From: Roseovarius sp. W115
GTDB taxonomy: Bacteria; Pseudomonadota; Alphaproteobacteria; Rhodobacterales; Rhodobacteraceae
Assembly: GCF_032842945.2 (NCBI RefSeq)
Contig: NZ_CP146606.1
Coordinates: 2,732,501 to 2,796,500, forward strand
Direction of reading: 5' to 3'
DNA: 64,000 nt
Under the pieces are notes generated by a model. The model did no database searches, was not told the DNA's origin, and worked only from the letters and a program-made list of their open reading frames with translations. Shown one piece after another: positions 27,919 through 37,380 of the stretch. How positions within the stretch are numbered: position 1 is the first letter of the stretch; the number at the start of each line of letters is the position of its first letter. The position numbers were made by a program, and so were the translations under genes.

Positions 27919-28206
27919 TCAGGCCATAATGCCTAAGATGTCGCTCTCCTTCATGATCATCAGCTCTTCGCTATCAATCTTAATTTCAGTGCCCGACCAT
28001 TTGCCGAACAAAATTTTGTCGCCAGCTTTGACGTCCATTGCGATACGTTCGCCTGCCTCGTCTTTTGCACCAGCACCGACGGATACGACTTCGCCTTCCT
28101 GCTGTTTTTCTTTTGCATTGTCAGGGATAATCAGGCCGCCCGAGGTCTTTTCGTCACTTTCAATGCGACGAACCAGAACGCGGTCGTGGAGTGGGGTAAA
28201 CAACAT
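27919..28206 (-). CDS. groES: 10-kDa co-chaperonin GroES
   Basis: A 95-residue co-chaperonin that caps the GroEL ring. The start is ATG 28206 ([20 protein letters not shown]); an in-frame start at 28224 would add six residues not found in the family. The mobile-loop region [20 protein letters not shown] binds GroEL. The motif [13 protein letters not shown] and the C-terminal DILGIMA are typical. AAGGCAG lies about 7 bases before the start. First gene of a groES-groEL operon. Confidence 0.97.
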   Translation of the reverse strand: MLFTPLHDRVLVRRIESDEKTSGGLIIPDNAKEKQQEGEVVSVGAGAKDEAGERIAMDVKAGDKILFGKWSGTEIKIDSEELMIMKESDILGIMA

Positions 28207-28259
28207 AGATATGCTGCCTTTCAAGATTTACGGGGGTGGATGGCATGCTTAGGGACACA

Positions 28260-28286
28260 TTGGCACTCGCCACACCTGAGTGCCAA
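28260..28286 (-). promoter_or_regulatory. CIRCE operator (HrcA site) before groESL
   Basis: TTGGCACTC (28260-28268), nine bases, then GAGTGCCAA (28278-28286): a perfect 9-9-9 inverted repeat that differs from the consensus TTAGCACTC only in a symmetric base pair. It lies 54 bp upstream of groES. It predicts repression by HrcA and heat induction. The hrcA gene is not in this window. Confidence 0.92.
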
Positions 28287-28561
28287 TACGACTGAGATGG
28301 CTATCGTTGAGGTTGGCTACAATAGACTAGTTGTAAATATTTTAGGGCCTAGTACAGAATTGGGCGCGCCCGACCATTGATCTCTGCAGCCGCTCCAGAC
28401 CGGCATCACCTCTTCAGCCGCCAGCAATCTATACCCACTCAAAAAGCAGGGTACTGCTTTGGATTTAGGTCGTATTCCCGCGCTTTGGTCGAAAATGGAT
28501 AAGCATGGCGTGCAAAATGACCTGCATTGTCGAGTATAATTCAGGACAAGGGACTTAGCAG

Positions 28562-29110
28562 GTGAACGTACATTCTATTGACGATGGATTTACGCCTGCC
28601 GAATGCAGCGTAATCGTCAACGCCGTGGCATCAGCTCCAGCGAGAGAAGCTTTGCTTGTCGGCCAGAACCGGGATCATAATCTGCGCCGCGCTAAGCTCG
28701 TTTGGCTGGATGAGATCGACGGCATGGCGTGGGTCATGGAGCGACTTATCGACGTTGTGAGAACCTCAAACCGAAACTGGTTCGACTTTGATCTCAGAGA
28801 ATTTGCCGAGAGCCCACAGGTTGCCAGCTACGATGCCACGGATGGCGGTCATTTTACATGGCATTCCGACATCGGTGATGGCCCAATGGCACAAAAACGA
28901 AAACTGACATTGGTCGCGCAGCTTTCCAAGCCCGGAAGCTATGATGGCGGTGATCTGGAAGTTATGCCGGGCGCGCACATTATCGCGGCAAACCGGACGC
29001 AGGGCTCTATTACTGTTTTCCCAAGTTTTCATCTGCATCAAGTGACGCCTGTGTCACGAGGGACCCGACATTCTTTAACCGTCTGGGCGCACGGTCCCAG
29101 GTTTCGGTAG
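28562..29110 (+). CDS. 2-oxoglutarate/Fe(II)-dependent hydroxylase (PKHD type)
   Basis: A 182-residue double-stranded beta-helix oxygenase. The iron ligands are H101-x-D103 in HFTWHSDIGDG and H159 in FHLHQVTPVSRG. R169 should bind 2-oxoglutarate. The C-terminal GTRHSLTVWAHG fits prolyl-4-hydroxylase-like PKHD proteins. The substrate could be a protein or a small molecule. The start is GTG 28562 (MNVHSIDDGFTPAECSVIVN) with no strong Shine-Dalgarno. It lies between groESL and rpsU in the island; a ribosomal or translation-factor substrate is an attractive but untested idea. Confidence 0.85.
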   Translation: MNVHSIDDGFTPAECSVIVNAVASAPAREALLVGQNRDHNLRRAKLVWLDEIDGMAWVMERLIDVVRTSNRNWFDFDLREFAESPQVASYDATDGGHFTWHSDIGDGPMAQKRKLTLVAQLSKPGSYDGGDLEVMPGAHIIAANRTQGSITVFPSFHLHQVTPVSRGTRHSLTVWAHGPRFR

Positions 29111-29126
29111 ATAGAAGAACGTAGAG

Positions 29127-29327
29127 TTACGTTTCGCGTTCCAGTTTTTTCCGCGCCAGTTTGCGGGCACGGCGGATTGCTTCAGCTTTTTCCCGGGCCT
29201 TTTTCTCAGAGGGTTTTTCGAAATGTTGCTTCAGCTTCATTTGCTGGAAAACACCTTCGCTCTGGAGCTTCTTTTTCAAAACTCTGAGTGCTTGATCGAC
29301 GTTGTTGTCGCGAACACTGACCTGCAT
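29127..29327 (-). CDS. rpsU: 30S ribosomal protein S21
   Basis: A 66-residue basic ribosomal protein, [20 protein letters not shown] followed by the typical charged helix ([20 protein letters not shown]). S21 sits near the 3' end of 16S rRNA and affects selection of mRNAs with anti-Shine-Dalgarno pairing. It has an AAGGTAGAG element upstream of ATG 29327. Finding rpsU inside an integrative island is unusual and suggests an extra copy. Confidence 0.97.
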   Translation of the reverse strand: MQVSVRDNNVDQALRVLKKKLQSEGVFQQMKLKQHFEKPSEKKAREKAEAIRRARKLARKKLERET

Positions 29328-29577
29328 TTGGTTTTCTCTACCTTGGAAGACTTACCTGCATGAGAGTTCCTAGAACCCCCGCCTTGTCAAGTAATTTTGG
29401 TGTCGTCCACATTCCAACATCAGCGTTCAGCCGCCCACGCTCCTCTTGAACCCAACATCTTAAGCCGAAGGGTGCGGTCACTCTGGCACTGGCTATCAAA
29501 TACGCGCGGCAGACCAACGCATAGGCCATCGTGCCGATACACCGCTACGGCGAATAGGGGTCAGCTGGAGACTGACC

Positions 29578-30831
29578 TCAGGTCTCGGGAAAAGGTACCT
29601 GCCGCTCTCCCTGCAATGGTGGAACAGGTTTCAAACGATTTTCGCCCAGACGCGGATGCAGCCGCCCGGCAATTCCCCAGGCCAGCAGGCTTGCCGCTCC
29701 GGCGGCGGCAAAAATGCCGGATATCGGTGCCACCAAAAGGATCAGCCAGGCCACACCCGGTGTCAGGATGCCGGACACATCCCGATAGGATGAGTAGACT
29801 GCCGACATTTCGGTGCGTTCCGATGGTTTGACGGCCATCAGGAACGGCAATCCGGCACAAATATCCAAAAGGATCAGAAAGAAGCTGCCGACAAAGAGAA
29901 CGAATACTGTTGCAGACGGGGCTGCTGAAACCAAACTGGCGGTACAGAACAGACATGCGAAAGCCATGAAGCCGGTTTGAACCGAGCTGCGCACGGAATG
30001 TTTCTGCATCCATCTCAGCATCACCGGCGACAAAAACAATCCGGCATTTGTGATGGACAAGAGCGTCCCGCCCAGCGTTTCTCCAAGGCCATTCTCGACG
30101 GCGAAGATGGGCAGATAAACAACATAGGCCCACCACCCGCAGGAGCGGATAACCGCAAAGAGCCAACCTGCGATCAGGCGGGGTTGTTGCAAGAAACGCC
30201 CCAGAAATGCCAACGGATTAACAGGTGCACGCTGTGCCCGGGTGATCAGTTTGCCATTCCCCAGCCGTAGAAAGATGAACACACCCAGCATGGTTGCAGC
30301 GGCCACGCCGGAAATCACGAAAGGAGCGGGCCGCCACCATTCCCACAAAAGTACGCCCAGCATGGGGCCAACGGTCCATCCAAGGGCCGAATAGAACATG
30401 CGCAGCGTTTCGCATTTTCCGAGATCAATCCGGGAGATGTAATCCAGCACATAGGCGTTGAAGCACACAAAGGTGACGACAGTGGCCAGCGAGTTCAAAA
30501 CAAGCCCCAGAACGATCATCTCCGGGGATCCCAGAGCTGCGAGGCCCGATCCGACAATGAATCCCGTTGCCCCGATACTGTACATCCACCGCCTCGCTAT
30601 CCAGCGATTGAGAAAGGGAACGAGAAGCCCAGTCAGCAATGAAATGATGCCGATCAAGAAATAAACTGAACTGATCCGAGCCGCGTCCTGAAGCGCGTCG
30701 TACATCGCAACCGGAAAGACGGAAATCAGGATCCCGCGTGCAACCGCCTCAAATGCGGCAAGGGTCGCAAAACCCCGCACTGATGGTGCGGGTGCATGAC
30801 GTAGCCATTCAGGGATTCGACGCTCAAACAT
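29578..30831 (-). CDS. Major facilitator superfamily transporter
   Basis: A 417-residue membrane protein from ATG 30831 (MFERRIPEWLRHAPAPSV) with about twelve hydrophobic segments. MFS features include LNRWIARRWMYSIGATGFIV between helices 2 and 3 and the long central loop GNGKLITRAQRAPVNPLAFL. An ATG at 30864 is in frame but lacks a better ribosome site. The substrate is unknown. It is the last recognisable gene before the right end of the island, transcribed leftwards. Confidence 0.9.
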   Translation of the reverse strand: MFERRIPEWLRHAPAPSVRGFATLAAFEAVARGILISVFPVAMYDALQDAARISSVYFLIGIISLLTGLLVPFLNRWIARRWMYSIGATGFIVGSGLAALGSPEMIVLGLVLNSLATVVTFVCFNAYVLDYISRIDLGKCETLRMFYSALGWTVGPMLGVLLWEWWRPAPFVISGVAAATMLGVFIFLRLGNGKLITRAQRAPVNPLAFLGRFLQQPRLIAGWLFAVIRSCGWWAYVVYLPIFAVENGLGETLGGTLLSITNAGLFLSPVMLRWMQKHSVRSSVQTGFMAFACLFCTASLVSAAPSATVFVLFVGSFFLILLDICAGLPFLMAVKPSERTEMSAVYSSYRDVSGILTPGVAWLILLVAPISGIFAAAGAASLLAWGIAGRLHPRLGENRLKPVPPLQGERQVPFPET

Positions 30832-31425
30832 CTCTAACGGGCCTAAAAGTATGACTCCGAGCATGCGCAGTGTTCTTGGCGCGTCTGTTCGAAAAGCGGC
30901 ACCGACAATGGTTCACGACGCATTTTTCGAGTTTGACGTTCATTTCTTTGTGTCTCGGCCATCGGAAGTAACACCAACGGCGGAGCTTGGAAAAAACAAA
31001 AAATCGCCATGGGCGACTTTCACTGTTTGCTAGATCGCACGGTTTTCGAAACATTCTCCCTACCCAAGCGTTAAGGCCATTGTTGCCCTGTACCCTAAGT
31101 CGACCGAAAATCACCAAAACCTTGATCGCTTCGCCTTGGGACAAATTGCCATGCCCCGCTACAAGCCTCGCGCAGCCCTTACATCACGATGGATCCGGTG
31201 CTCTTCAAATCTCACCAATTCGCACAACCATCAAACAGCCGACTGAGCGTGACAAAGGGCGATTCCACGTTGCACATACAGTGCACACGGCACTAATTAA
31301 GCTATTGAATTTAAGTCTGAATCATTCCAGATATCTCAAAATTGACGCAAAGCGCAGCTTCGAATGGCGGTTTTGTAGCGATGTTCAGACCTTGGTGAAT
31401 GTTGCAGTATTTGGAAGTTTGGGCT
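30832..31425. other. Gene-free segment near the right island end
   Basis: About 590 bp upstream of the MFS gene with no convincing gene. It should contain the MFS promoter. AT-rich patches (near 30985-31005 and 31285-31330) stand out. It merges into a repeat-bounded segment and then the attachment arm sites. Confidence 0.4.
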
Positions 31426-31638
31426 GATTGTGTTGAAAACCCAAAAACTCGGCTTCTTCAATTTTCCGCCAATTTCCATTGCGTCAGCAAAGTCGACGCC
31501 AATTGCCCAGAGCAGGCCAGACTGCCTTTCACATCGCCAAACCGGCGCTTTGGTCGACACCCTGGCAAACCTCGACAGCCTCTCAACGGGCAGGTTTTTC
31601 GCCAGTTTTCGCAAAAACAAGAGTTTTTCAACACAATC
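31426..31638. repeat. Repeat-bounded segment, probable insertion-element remnant
   Basis: GATTGTGTTGAAAA (31426-31439) is the exact reverse complement of TTTTCAACACAATC (31625-31638). The match extends outward with two mismatches (GGGCT against GAGCC). The ends resemble insertion-sequence termini, and the 185-bp interior is too short for a transposase. I read it as an internally deleted IS or MITE. No target duplication is seen. Confidence 0.5.
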
Positions 31639-31766
31639 GGCTCGGAGCAGTCGTTAGCTGCGCGACAGTTGAAAGGCTGGTATGGAGCCGAGCATTGAGA
31701 GTGCGGTACATGCCAAGCCATGGTTGGCGTCAGCCGAATTTCGCTGGACCACCATCTTTACCACTT

Positions 31767-31801
31767 TTTGCTGCACTTTTTGCTGCACAAGTTGCAGCAC
31801 C
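31767..31801 (+). repeat. Right integrase arm-site array
   Basis: TTTGCTGCACT at 31767, TTTGCTGCACA at 31779 and the weaker GTTGCAGCACC at 31791 repeat at a 12-bp period, matching the left array at 17652-17686 in sequence, spacing and orientation. They lie 62 bp inside attR, on the element side. Confidence 0.75.
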
Positions 31802-31862
31802 CAAAATAGTTTTCTCCACCAAATACAAGAGCTTAAGACCATGATGTTAAACGCTTTCCGGA

Positions 31863-31876
31863 CTGTCTCTCCGCCA
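31863..31876 (+). other. attR core (14-bp copy of the tRNA-Ser 3' end)
   Basis: CTGTCTCTCCGCCA is identical to the last 14 bases of tRNA-Ser(GGA), ending exactly at CCA. It carries no other tRNA sequence. With the arm array just to its left, it marks the right junction of the island. Confidence 0.85.
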
Positions 31877-32173
31877 CTAATTTTCGTCAATTTTTTGTCT
31901 CGTGCATTTTTGAATTGCCGCGTAGTTTCAAACGCTTTCCGCTCTTGTGTGCCAACCTAGACGCACAGGGACGTACCTCATTCTTCTGAAACCCTCCTTT
32001 GTCCCAGCGGGCCAGTCGCGTCGGTTTGTTCTTTTGCACAGGCGGTCAATATCGACCGCGACATTGCGTTCAATGATCACACTAGGCCAGAAACGCATCT
32101 CCTGCTCCGTTTCTACTGTAAAGCGGCCCTAATTCCCCGTATAAATTGCGAAAAGACGAGCAGACGAACAGGA

Positions 32174-33136
32174 GTGGTAAAAATCTCCCTCAGGAACCTG
32201 ATTCTTGTGCGACGTGCTGGCAAGCCCTTACGCCACCTTGGATCTGCCGTGATGCGGGGCGATCAGCTTGCGCGTTTAATTCGTCCGCATTTGAGCGCGG
32301 AGATTCGTGTCCATGTCTTGCCGTTTCATGCAGGCCTCATACCGCCAGTAGCAATGCGGGCAATTGCCCTGTCGGTGCCTAGGGGATCGGTCGTTGTTTT
32401 CGTCAAATCGGCAGCTAAAGGGCTGACAGCAGAGCATCTTGAACCTTTGCGGCGACGCGGCGCACGGATCGGGCTGGACAGTATCGACTGGCCGTTGGAT
32501 GCAATCGACTTTGATTTGTTCGATTTTCATATCGCTGCCTCGCTTGCCGGAAAGGCCGCGCTGGAAGAACGGCTGAGGTCTCTGGAGATGGCGGACACAC
32601 CGGTCGAACTATTGCACCATCACTACGATCCAATGATTCCTCTTCCAGGCCGAGAGGTTCGCCCGTTTCGCTGTGGCTATGTCGGTGAACCTCCGAATGC
32701 ACTCATTCCGGACCGGATTGCAGGCGAAATTGACACTGTGGAAGTGCACTATGCTGCAGATTTCGAGAAAGCGTTGGGTCGTATTGCAGAATTCACGCTG
32801 CACTATGGCGTGCGACCGGTTCCTGCTCCAAGCACATCTGGAGCGCGTCAGTACAAACCCTTTACCAAAGGCTTCACTGCGGCGGCTTTCGAGGCAAATA
32901 TTCTGGTCAATCGCGAGGCTGACGATGCGGTTTCCATGCTGGGTGAGGACTATCCGTTTCTGGTTTCCGCCAGTGACCTCGACAGCGTCGTCGCTGGCTT
33001 CGAACGCGCAAAGAGTGGTGTTGGAAGCACCGAATGGCGCGAAGGACTAGAGCGCATGCGCGTCCTAAAAGAACTGGTTGCACCCGCCGCACTGGCGGCG
33101 CGAATGCGCGATATTGTAAGCGTCGTTTCGGCATAG
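32174..33136 (+). CDS. Glycosyltransferase-like protein
   Basis: A 320-residue cytosolic protein, starting at GTG 32174 (VKISLRNLILVRRAGKPL) with CAGGAG overlapping the start. The region GARIGLDSIDWPLDAIDFDL and the C-terminal AFEANILVNREADDAVSMLG recall GT-B glycosyltransferases, where the latter would contact the nucleotide sugar. No exact family can be named. It is followed by a methyltransferase and a flippase, which fits a surface-polysaccharide locus. It begins 297 bp after attR and is the first gene outside the island. Confidence 0.65.
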   Translation: MVKISLRNLILVRRAGKPLRHLGSAVMRGDQLARLIRPHLSAEIRVHVLPFHAGLIPPVAMRAIALSVPRGSVVVFVKSAAKGLTAEHLEPLRRRGARIGLDSIDWPLDAIDFDLFDFHIAASLAGKAALEERLRSLEMADTPVELLHHHYDPMIPLPGREVRPFRCGYVGEPPNALIPDRIAGEIDTVEVHYAADFEKALGRIAEFTLHYGVRPVPAPSTSGARQYKPFTKGFTAAAFEANILVNREADDAVSMLGEDYPFLVSASDLDSVVAGFERAKSGVGSTEWREGLERMRVLKELVAPAALAARMRDIVSVVSA

Positions 33137-33162
33137 AGAAAATCGAAAAACGAGGTCGTTGG

Positions 33163-33930
33163 ATGGATTGGGAAGAGGCAGGAAAACCGGGAGAAGCCTT
33201 CTGGTGTTTGGCTGAGGGTCGTTTCGGTCAACGTTTGCGGCGTGGCTTGCGCCAAGGGCTAAGATGGGATCCCTTCTATGGCGATGCAAAATCTTATGCT
33301 TTTGCCCATGGTCGTGTGACCGCCAGCCGTATCGCAATCGTCAACCATATGATCCAGTTGAATGGCTACAAGAATTACCTCGAAATTGGGGTGCGCCGCA
33401 AAAGCAAGATGTTCGAAGAGATCCGTTGCGAACACCGAATTAGTGTCGACCCCGATCCGGCAGCTGAGGCGGATTATCGGCTTCCTTCAGATGACTATTT
33501 CGCGCAAAATGAACACCGCTTCGACATCGTCTTTATCGATGGTAATCACACAGGTGATCAGGTCGAGCGCGATCTGGTGAACTCGCTGGAGCGGCTCAAT
33601 CCGGGTGGGGTAATTCTCTTGCACGACATGAACCCGCCGACCCGCTTTCATGCGCGTGCGACCTATGAGATTGATGGCAGGCAGCCGTCGTGGAACGGTA
33701 CTTCCTGGAAAGGCTACGCTGCCCTGCGCAAAAAGCGGGATGACTTGACCATGCGTGTCGTTGATACTGACTGGGGCGTGGGCATTGTTCATCAGGGCAA
33801 TCAAGAGCGCTATCAGGGCGCCTGTGAGAGCTATCTTGACCTTGCGCGGGATCGAAAGGCGCTTTTGAATCTGATATCAGTGCCGGAATTCCTGCAGCTC
33901 TACGGTGTGCCTCTTGCCAAGGCAGGCTGA
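33163..33930 (+). CDS. Class I SAM-dependent methyltransferase
   Basis: A 255-residue protein from ATG 33163 (MDWEEAGKPGEAFWCLAEGR), with GAGG at 33152 giving good spacing; longer in-frame starts overlap the upstream gene. The SAM fold is seen in KNYLEIGVRRKSKMFEEI and the acidic strand ISVDPDP. FDIVFIDGNHTGDQVERDL and NPGGVILLHDMNPP match the Methyltransf_24 type found in cell-surface glycan loci. It probably methylates a sugar or a glycan precursor. Confidence 0.85.
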   Translation: MDWEEAGKPGEAFWCLAEGRFGQRLRRGLRQGLRWDPFYGDAKSYAFAHGRVTASRIAIVNHMIQLNGYKNYLEIGVRRKSKMFEEIRCEHRISVDPDPAAEADYRLPSDDYFAQNEHRFDIVFIDGNHTGDQVERDLVNSLERLNPGGVILLHDMNPPTRFHARATYEIDGRQPSWNGTSWKGYAALRKKRDDLTMRVVDTDWGVGIVHQGNQERYQGACESYLDLARDRKALLNLISVPEFLQLYGVPLAKAG

Positions 33931-33959
33931 CATCATCTGTGCGCTCTGGCGGTACTAGC

Positions 33960-35239
33960 ATGCGCTGGCCCATGGGAAAGATTGCGCACGGATCGCTGGC
34001 CACTTTTGCTGTTCGATTGGTGGGATTGGGACTTGGCTTCCTTCAAACGCTCATCCTGGCGCGTTTATTGGGACCTGAGAGTTATGGGCAGCTCGTTGCC
34101 GTGGTCTCGGTCGCTACGTTGGCAGGGTGGATTGGTGTGCTGGGCCTGAATGGCCTTGCAGTGCGCGAGGTTGCCCGATTGCGTTTGCGAGACGATGGCG
34201 CGGCAGAAAAAGCGTTCATTCGTTTTGCCGTCCTTGTGACCTTAGCGGGAGCGCTGATAGCAGCGAGCTTGGCGACTTACTTTGTACATGACTCTCTACA
34301 GGGCAATGCCTTCTGGATCGCTCTGATTGCCCCTACAATTGCACTAATGCTGGTGTTTCGAGGTGTCGCTGCGGGACGCAATCGGTTGATCCTGTCGATG
34401 GCGCCGCTTGACGTGTTTCGGCCAGCGTTCTTTCTTGTTGCGATCTCTCTGCTAGGGATCGCTGGGAGCGTTCAACGCGCAATCGCCTTCAATGCAGTAG
34501 CGTTCGTTCTGGCATTGATCGTTGTGACGGTTTTGCTTTGGCGATCAAACACGACAAGGACCAAGGTGACGCCGCCTCGCGCTGGCTTACTGAAAGAGGC
34601 CCTGCCTTTTTTCTTTCAGGCGTCTTCTTCTCTCTACAATCTGAAATGATGGTGTTGATGCTAACAGCAATGTCTACATCGGATCAGACTGGCATCTTTC
34701 AGGTCGCCTTCCGCCTTAGCACGCTGCTGCTTGTCGTGAGGCAAGCGATTGATGTTCCGTTGTCGCCGCGCTTTGCCACGCTTTGGGAAGAAGGCAAAAC
34801 TGCCGAGCTTGAGCGATTGGCCTGCTTGTCAGCTGTGATTTCGACTGCCGCCGCATTGGTGATCTTGGTCTCGTTCGTTCTACTCGCCGGACCGTTGACA
34901 GGGTTGTTCGGACCTGAGTTCCAGGCTGCGCAAGTCAGTCTTGTCATCCTTGCTTCCGCACAGGCTGCCTTTGTGGCCGCAGGCCCGCTGCCGGCGTTGC
35001 TGAACATGGCTGATCGCGCAGGGGCGGTGACTTGGGCAATGGCAGTCGCACAGATGGTGCAATTCGGATTGGGGTTTGCTTTGATTCCGACGCTCGGCTC
35101 TTTCGGAGCGGCCATCGCAATGTCAGCCGCCATTCTTGTCTGGGCCTTGGGAATGTGGTTCGCAGCATACCATTACCTTAGTGTGCGGGTGTCGCCCGTG
35201 CGAGGTCTCGCAATTCTTATGAAACGCGGGTTTCGATAG
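33960..35239 (+). pseudogene. Polysaccharide flippase (Wzx/MATE type), frameshifted
   Basis: Two overlapping frames make up one flippase of about 425 residues. Frame 1 (ATG 33960) covers the first seven or so helices (SLATFAVRLVGLGLGFLQTL; ARLLGPESYGQLVAVVS) and stops at 34649. Frame 2 covers the rest (SGVFFSLQSEMMVLMLTAMS to LAILMKRGFR, stop 35239). Adding one T to the T6 run at 34607-34612 joins them as EALPFFLSGVFFSLQSEM. The protein would move lipid-linked sugar units across the inner membrane. The break is a one-base homopolymer deletion: true inactivation, phase variation or a sequencing error. Confidence 0.8.
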
Positions 35240-35240
35240 G

Positions 35241-36290
35241 CTACTTCCTTGCAAGGCGTGCGAGAGCCTTACGTGCGGTTGCAGGTCGCTCGGCTATCGC
35301 TTTGGCAAGCGTGGGCAGGAAATCTGCTGCATGGAAGAGGAATCGCAACGTATCTATCGGACGCTTGATCGCCGTGCCGCGAGACAACACCGCGTCACCT
35401 AACAACCCCGCCGCCGTTCGTTGCATCCACGCGCGGTCAGCTGGGTCGGCAAAAAGGTCTTTGTCATACGACAGCAATTTGCGCATCGCGACAACAGCGG
35501 TTTTAACTCTTGAACCACGCGCTTCCTGCCCTTCGCTCAAAAGAGCGGTAAGCGGATCAAGTTCGGCCAACAGAGCCGGGGGCAATCGTGCGGCAAGGTT
35601 GCGCTGTGAGATTTTACGCGCATCCTCTGCCTGCCTCTTTTGTTGCGCGACCGAGATGCCGCCTGCGTGCCTACGATAATCGATCAACACGTCTGACAGC
35701 ACGCGTCCTTTCCCTTGCTCAGAGAGCCGCGACCATAGATCAAAGTCCTGAGCTGTACGGAACGCTTCGTCATAGCGCACCACCCTGCCATCCGGTGCAA
35801 GCCTTCGGAAGAAGTAAGTGGGATGAAAGCTGGGTGGGGAAAAGCCCAGCAACCAGCGGATACGCGCATCGCTAAGAGCAACTGAAACCTGGCCCTGCGG
35901 CGTGCCGTGTTCGTTGATGATCCTATAGCCCGATCCAAGGATGATGAGATCCGGATCGCCGAGCATCGCCTCAAGTTGTACCTCCAGCCGGTTCGCGTGG
36001 CAGAGATCATCGGCATCGATCCGGGCGATGTACTCTCCCTGCGCCTGCTCTAAGCCAACATTTAACGAGCGTGTTAGACCCATGTTACTCGAATTGCGGG
36101 TCAGTTTGATGCGGTGGTCCCGAGCTTCCAACGCCTCAAGCACTGCAGTGCTGCCATCGTTCGAGCCATCGTCAATGATGATGAATTCGAAATCGGTGAG
36201 GCTCTGCGACAACACGCTCGCTAGGCAATCTTCAAGATACGGCATCCCGTTATGTACCGCCATAACGATGGATATCTTAGGCACGCTCAT
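35241..36290 (-). CDS. Glycosyltransferase family 2
   Basis: A 349-residue inverting glycosyltransferase with the GT-A fold: ISIVMAVHNGMPYLEDCLAS at the N-terminus, FEFIIIDDGSNDGS, and the metal-binding DADD in ARIDADDLCHANRL. The C-terminal 100 residues are helical and basic. It uses a nucleotide sugar to build surface glycans. It starts at ATG 36290, overlapping the stop of a truncated upstream gene (ATGA), and is convergent with the flippase with a 1-bp gap. Confidence 0.93.
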   Translation of the reverse strand: MSVPKISIVMAVHNGMPYLEDCLASVLSQSLTDFEFIIIDDGSNDGSTAVLEALEARDHRIKLTRNSSNMGLTRSLNVGLEQAQGEYIARIDADDLCHANRLEVQLEAMLGDPDLIILGSGYRIINEHGTPQGQVSVALSDARIRWLLGFSPPSFHPTYFFRRLAPDGRVVRYDEAFRTAQDFDLWSRLSEQGKGRVLSDVLIDYRRHAGGISVAQQKRQAEDARKISQRNLAARLPPALLAELDPLTALLSEGQEARGSRVKTAVVAMRKLLSYDKDLFADPADRAWMQRTAAGLLGDAVLSRGTAIKRPIDTLRFLFHAADFLPTLAKAIAERPATARKALARLARK

Positions 36291-36589
36291 GACTTTTGGT
36301 GGCGGTCAAGCGCGTCGACCACTGCCATCCCCCAATCAGGACATCTGGTAACACACGCATCGCGGAAGGTTGCAACATCTCTGCGTATCAATTCACGTGC
36401 GAATATCCCCAATCCGGTGGTGGCTGAAGAAATCGGTTGGTGCGAAACGTCAAATTGATCCAGAAGACCACAGGCAATGTTCTTATGACGCGAGAGCACA
36501 AGAACTTCGTCCTCGCTGTCCCGCGCGGTCGCTAGCGAGCGCTTGAAGAACAGAACATCAGCAGGTGGACAATTTTCAAGAGTGCGCAC
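36287..36589 (-). pseudogene. Truncated DUF354-family protein (N-terminal fragment)
   Basis: From GTG 36589 the frame reads VRTLENCPPADVLFFKRSLA and DEVLVLSRHKNIACGLLDQF. This matches the way DUF354 proteins begin (HPADVHFFK, then VLVTxRDK and LLD) in position and spacing. Full DUF354 proteins are about 350 residues; this frame stops after 100 residues in ATGA overlap with the GT2 start. It is probably the remnant of a UDP-sugar epimerase or glycosyltransferase-like gene, deleted when the GT2 gene was joined. A longer in-frame start at 36658 adds unlike residues. Confidence 0.6.
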
Positions 36590-37017
36590 ATGGGTCGTCC
36601 GAGCAGTTACAAGGCAGGAATTACAGACAATTCGTGGTACCGCAAGCTTTTTAGGCAAAGCTACAGGCCTTGCGTGAGGAGTGATGTGGCAAAGCCAACC
36701 TGCGGGTGCGGCGGATCTTTGTTATAGTGTTTGGCTCCACAACAGAAAGGTCGTTTTGCTCGTGCAGCATGGGAAAATCTTCCCTCGGCTCGGCAGTGTC
36801 AGTTGAATCTGCTTTCGGGCGGGCAGGGCGGTTCCGGAGTCTTACTTGACGACCAAACCCAACAAATTACTGAAGTTCAAACAAGCTCCGAGACCATCCG
36901 TCTGACAGCACCGTCAGATACCCCTCTCGTAGGAGCGTGCAACAAGGCACGATTTAGTTTGCGTCGGAGCCTTCGGCGGGGATAATTTGAGCCAGAAGAA
37001 TTGTGGGAGCCTAAGGG
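36590..37017. other. Intergenic region upstream of the cupin gene
   Basis: About 430 bp. A frame at 36731-36985 begins with TTG and shows LLSGGQGGSGVLLDD and then a Ser/Thr-rich stretch; I cannot support it as a gene. TATAGT at 36723 could be a -10 element. Nothing else is recognisable. Confidence 0.4.
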
Positions 37018-37380
37018 ATGAAACCGATCAAAGCGCATGAGCGGCGGGTGGCGAATATCGCGGATGCAGCCGCGTTTAAGGCATTTGATGATGAGAACGA
37101 ACCGGGCACCTCGATACTCAAGCTCAACACGGACTTGCCGCGGGATGTAGGGTTTTACATCTACAAAATGGATCCCGGATCACGCTCAACCCCGCACCAG
37201 CATGGCGGCGCGGAGGAATTCCTGATGCTCGAAGGCGAATTGATCGACAATGACGGGACAGTGTATCGGCAGGGGGATGTGGTCTGGCTGGCGCCGGGGA
37301 CCGAGCATTCCTCGCATACGGAAACCGGATGTTTGATTGCTGTCTTTGCTGAAGGTGAGGAATCAGCACCTCAAGGCTAG
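37018..37380 (+). CDS. Small cupin-domain protein
   Basis: A 120-residue single-domain cupin. Motif 1 is PHQHGGAEEFLMLEGELID (H, H, E ligands) and motif 2 is VVWLAPGTEHSSHTETGCLI (H ligand). These should bind one metal ion. The form resembles ChrR-type or sugar/oxygen-sensing cupins; the role is unknown. Its TAG stop (37378-37380) overlaps the TAG stop of the convergent RND gene through the shared CTAG at 37377-37380. Confidence 0.9.
   Translation: MKPIKAHERRVANIADAAAFKAFDDENEPGTSILKLNTDLPRDVGFYIYKMDPGSRSTPHQHGGAEEFLMLEGELIDNDGTVYRQGDVVWLAPGTEHSSHTETGCLIAVFAEGEESAPQG

Noticed and set aside
31336..31620. A 94-codon minus-strand frame near the right end of the island
   Set aside because: It lies mostly within the IS-like repeat segment, and its sequence looks like a chance reading of repeat DNA.
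36731..36985. An 84-codon frame upstream of the cupin gene
   Set aside because: TTG start, no ribosome site, abrupt composition change and no recognisable domain. Kept only as part of the intergenic note.
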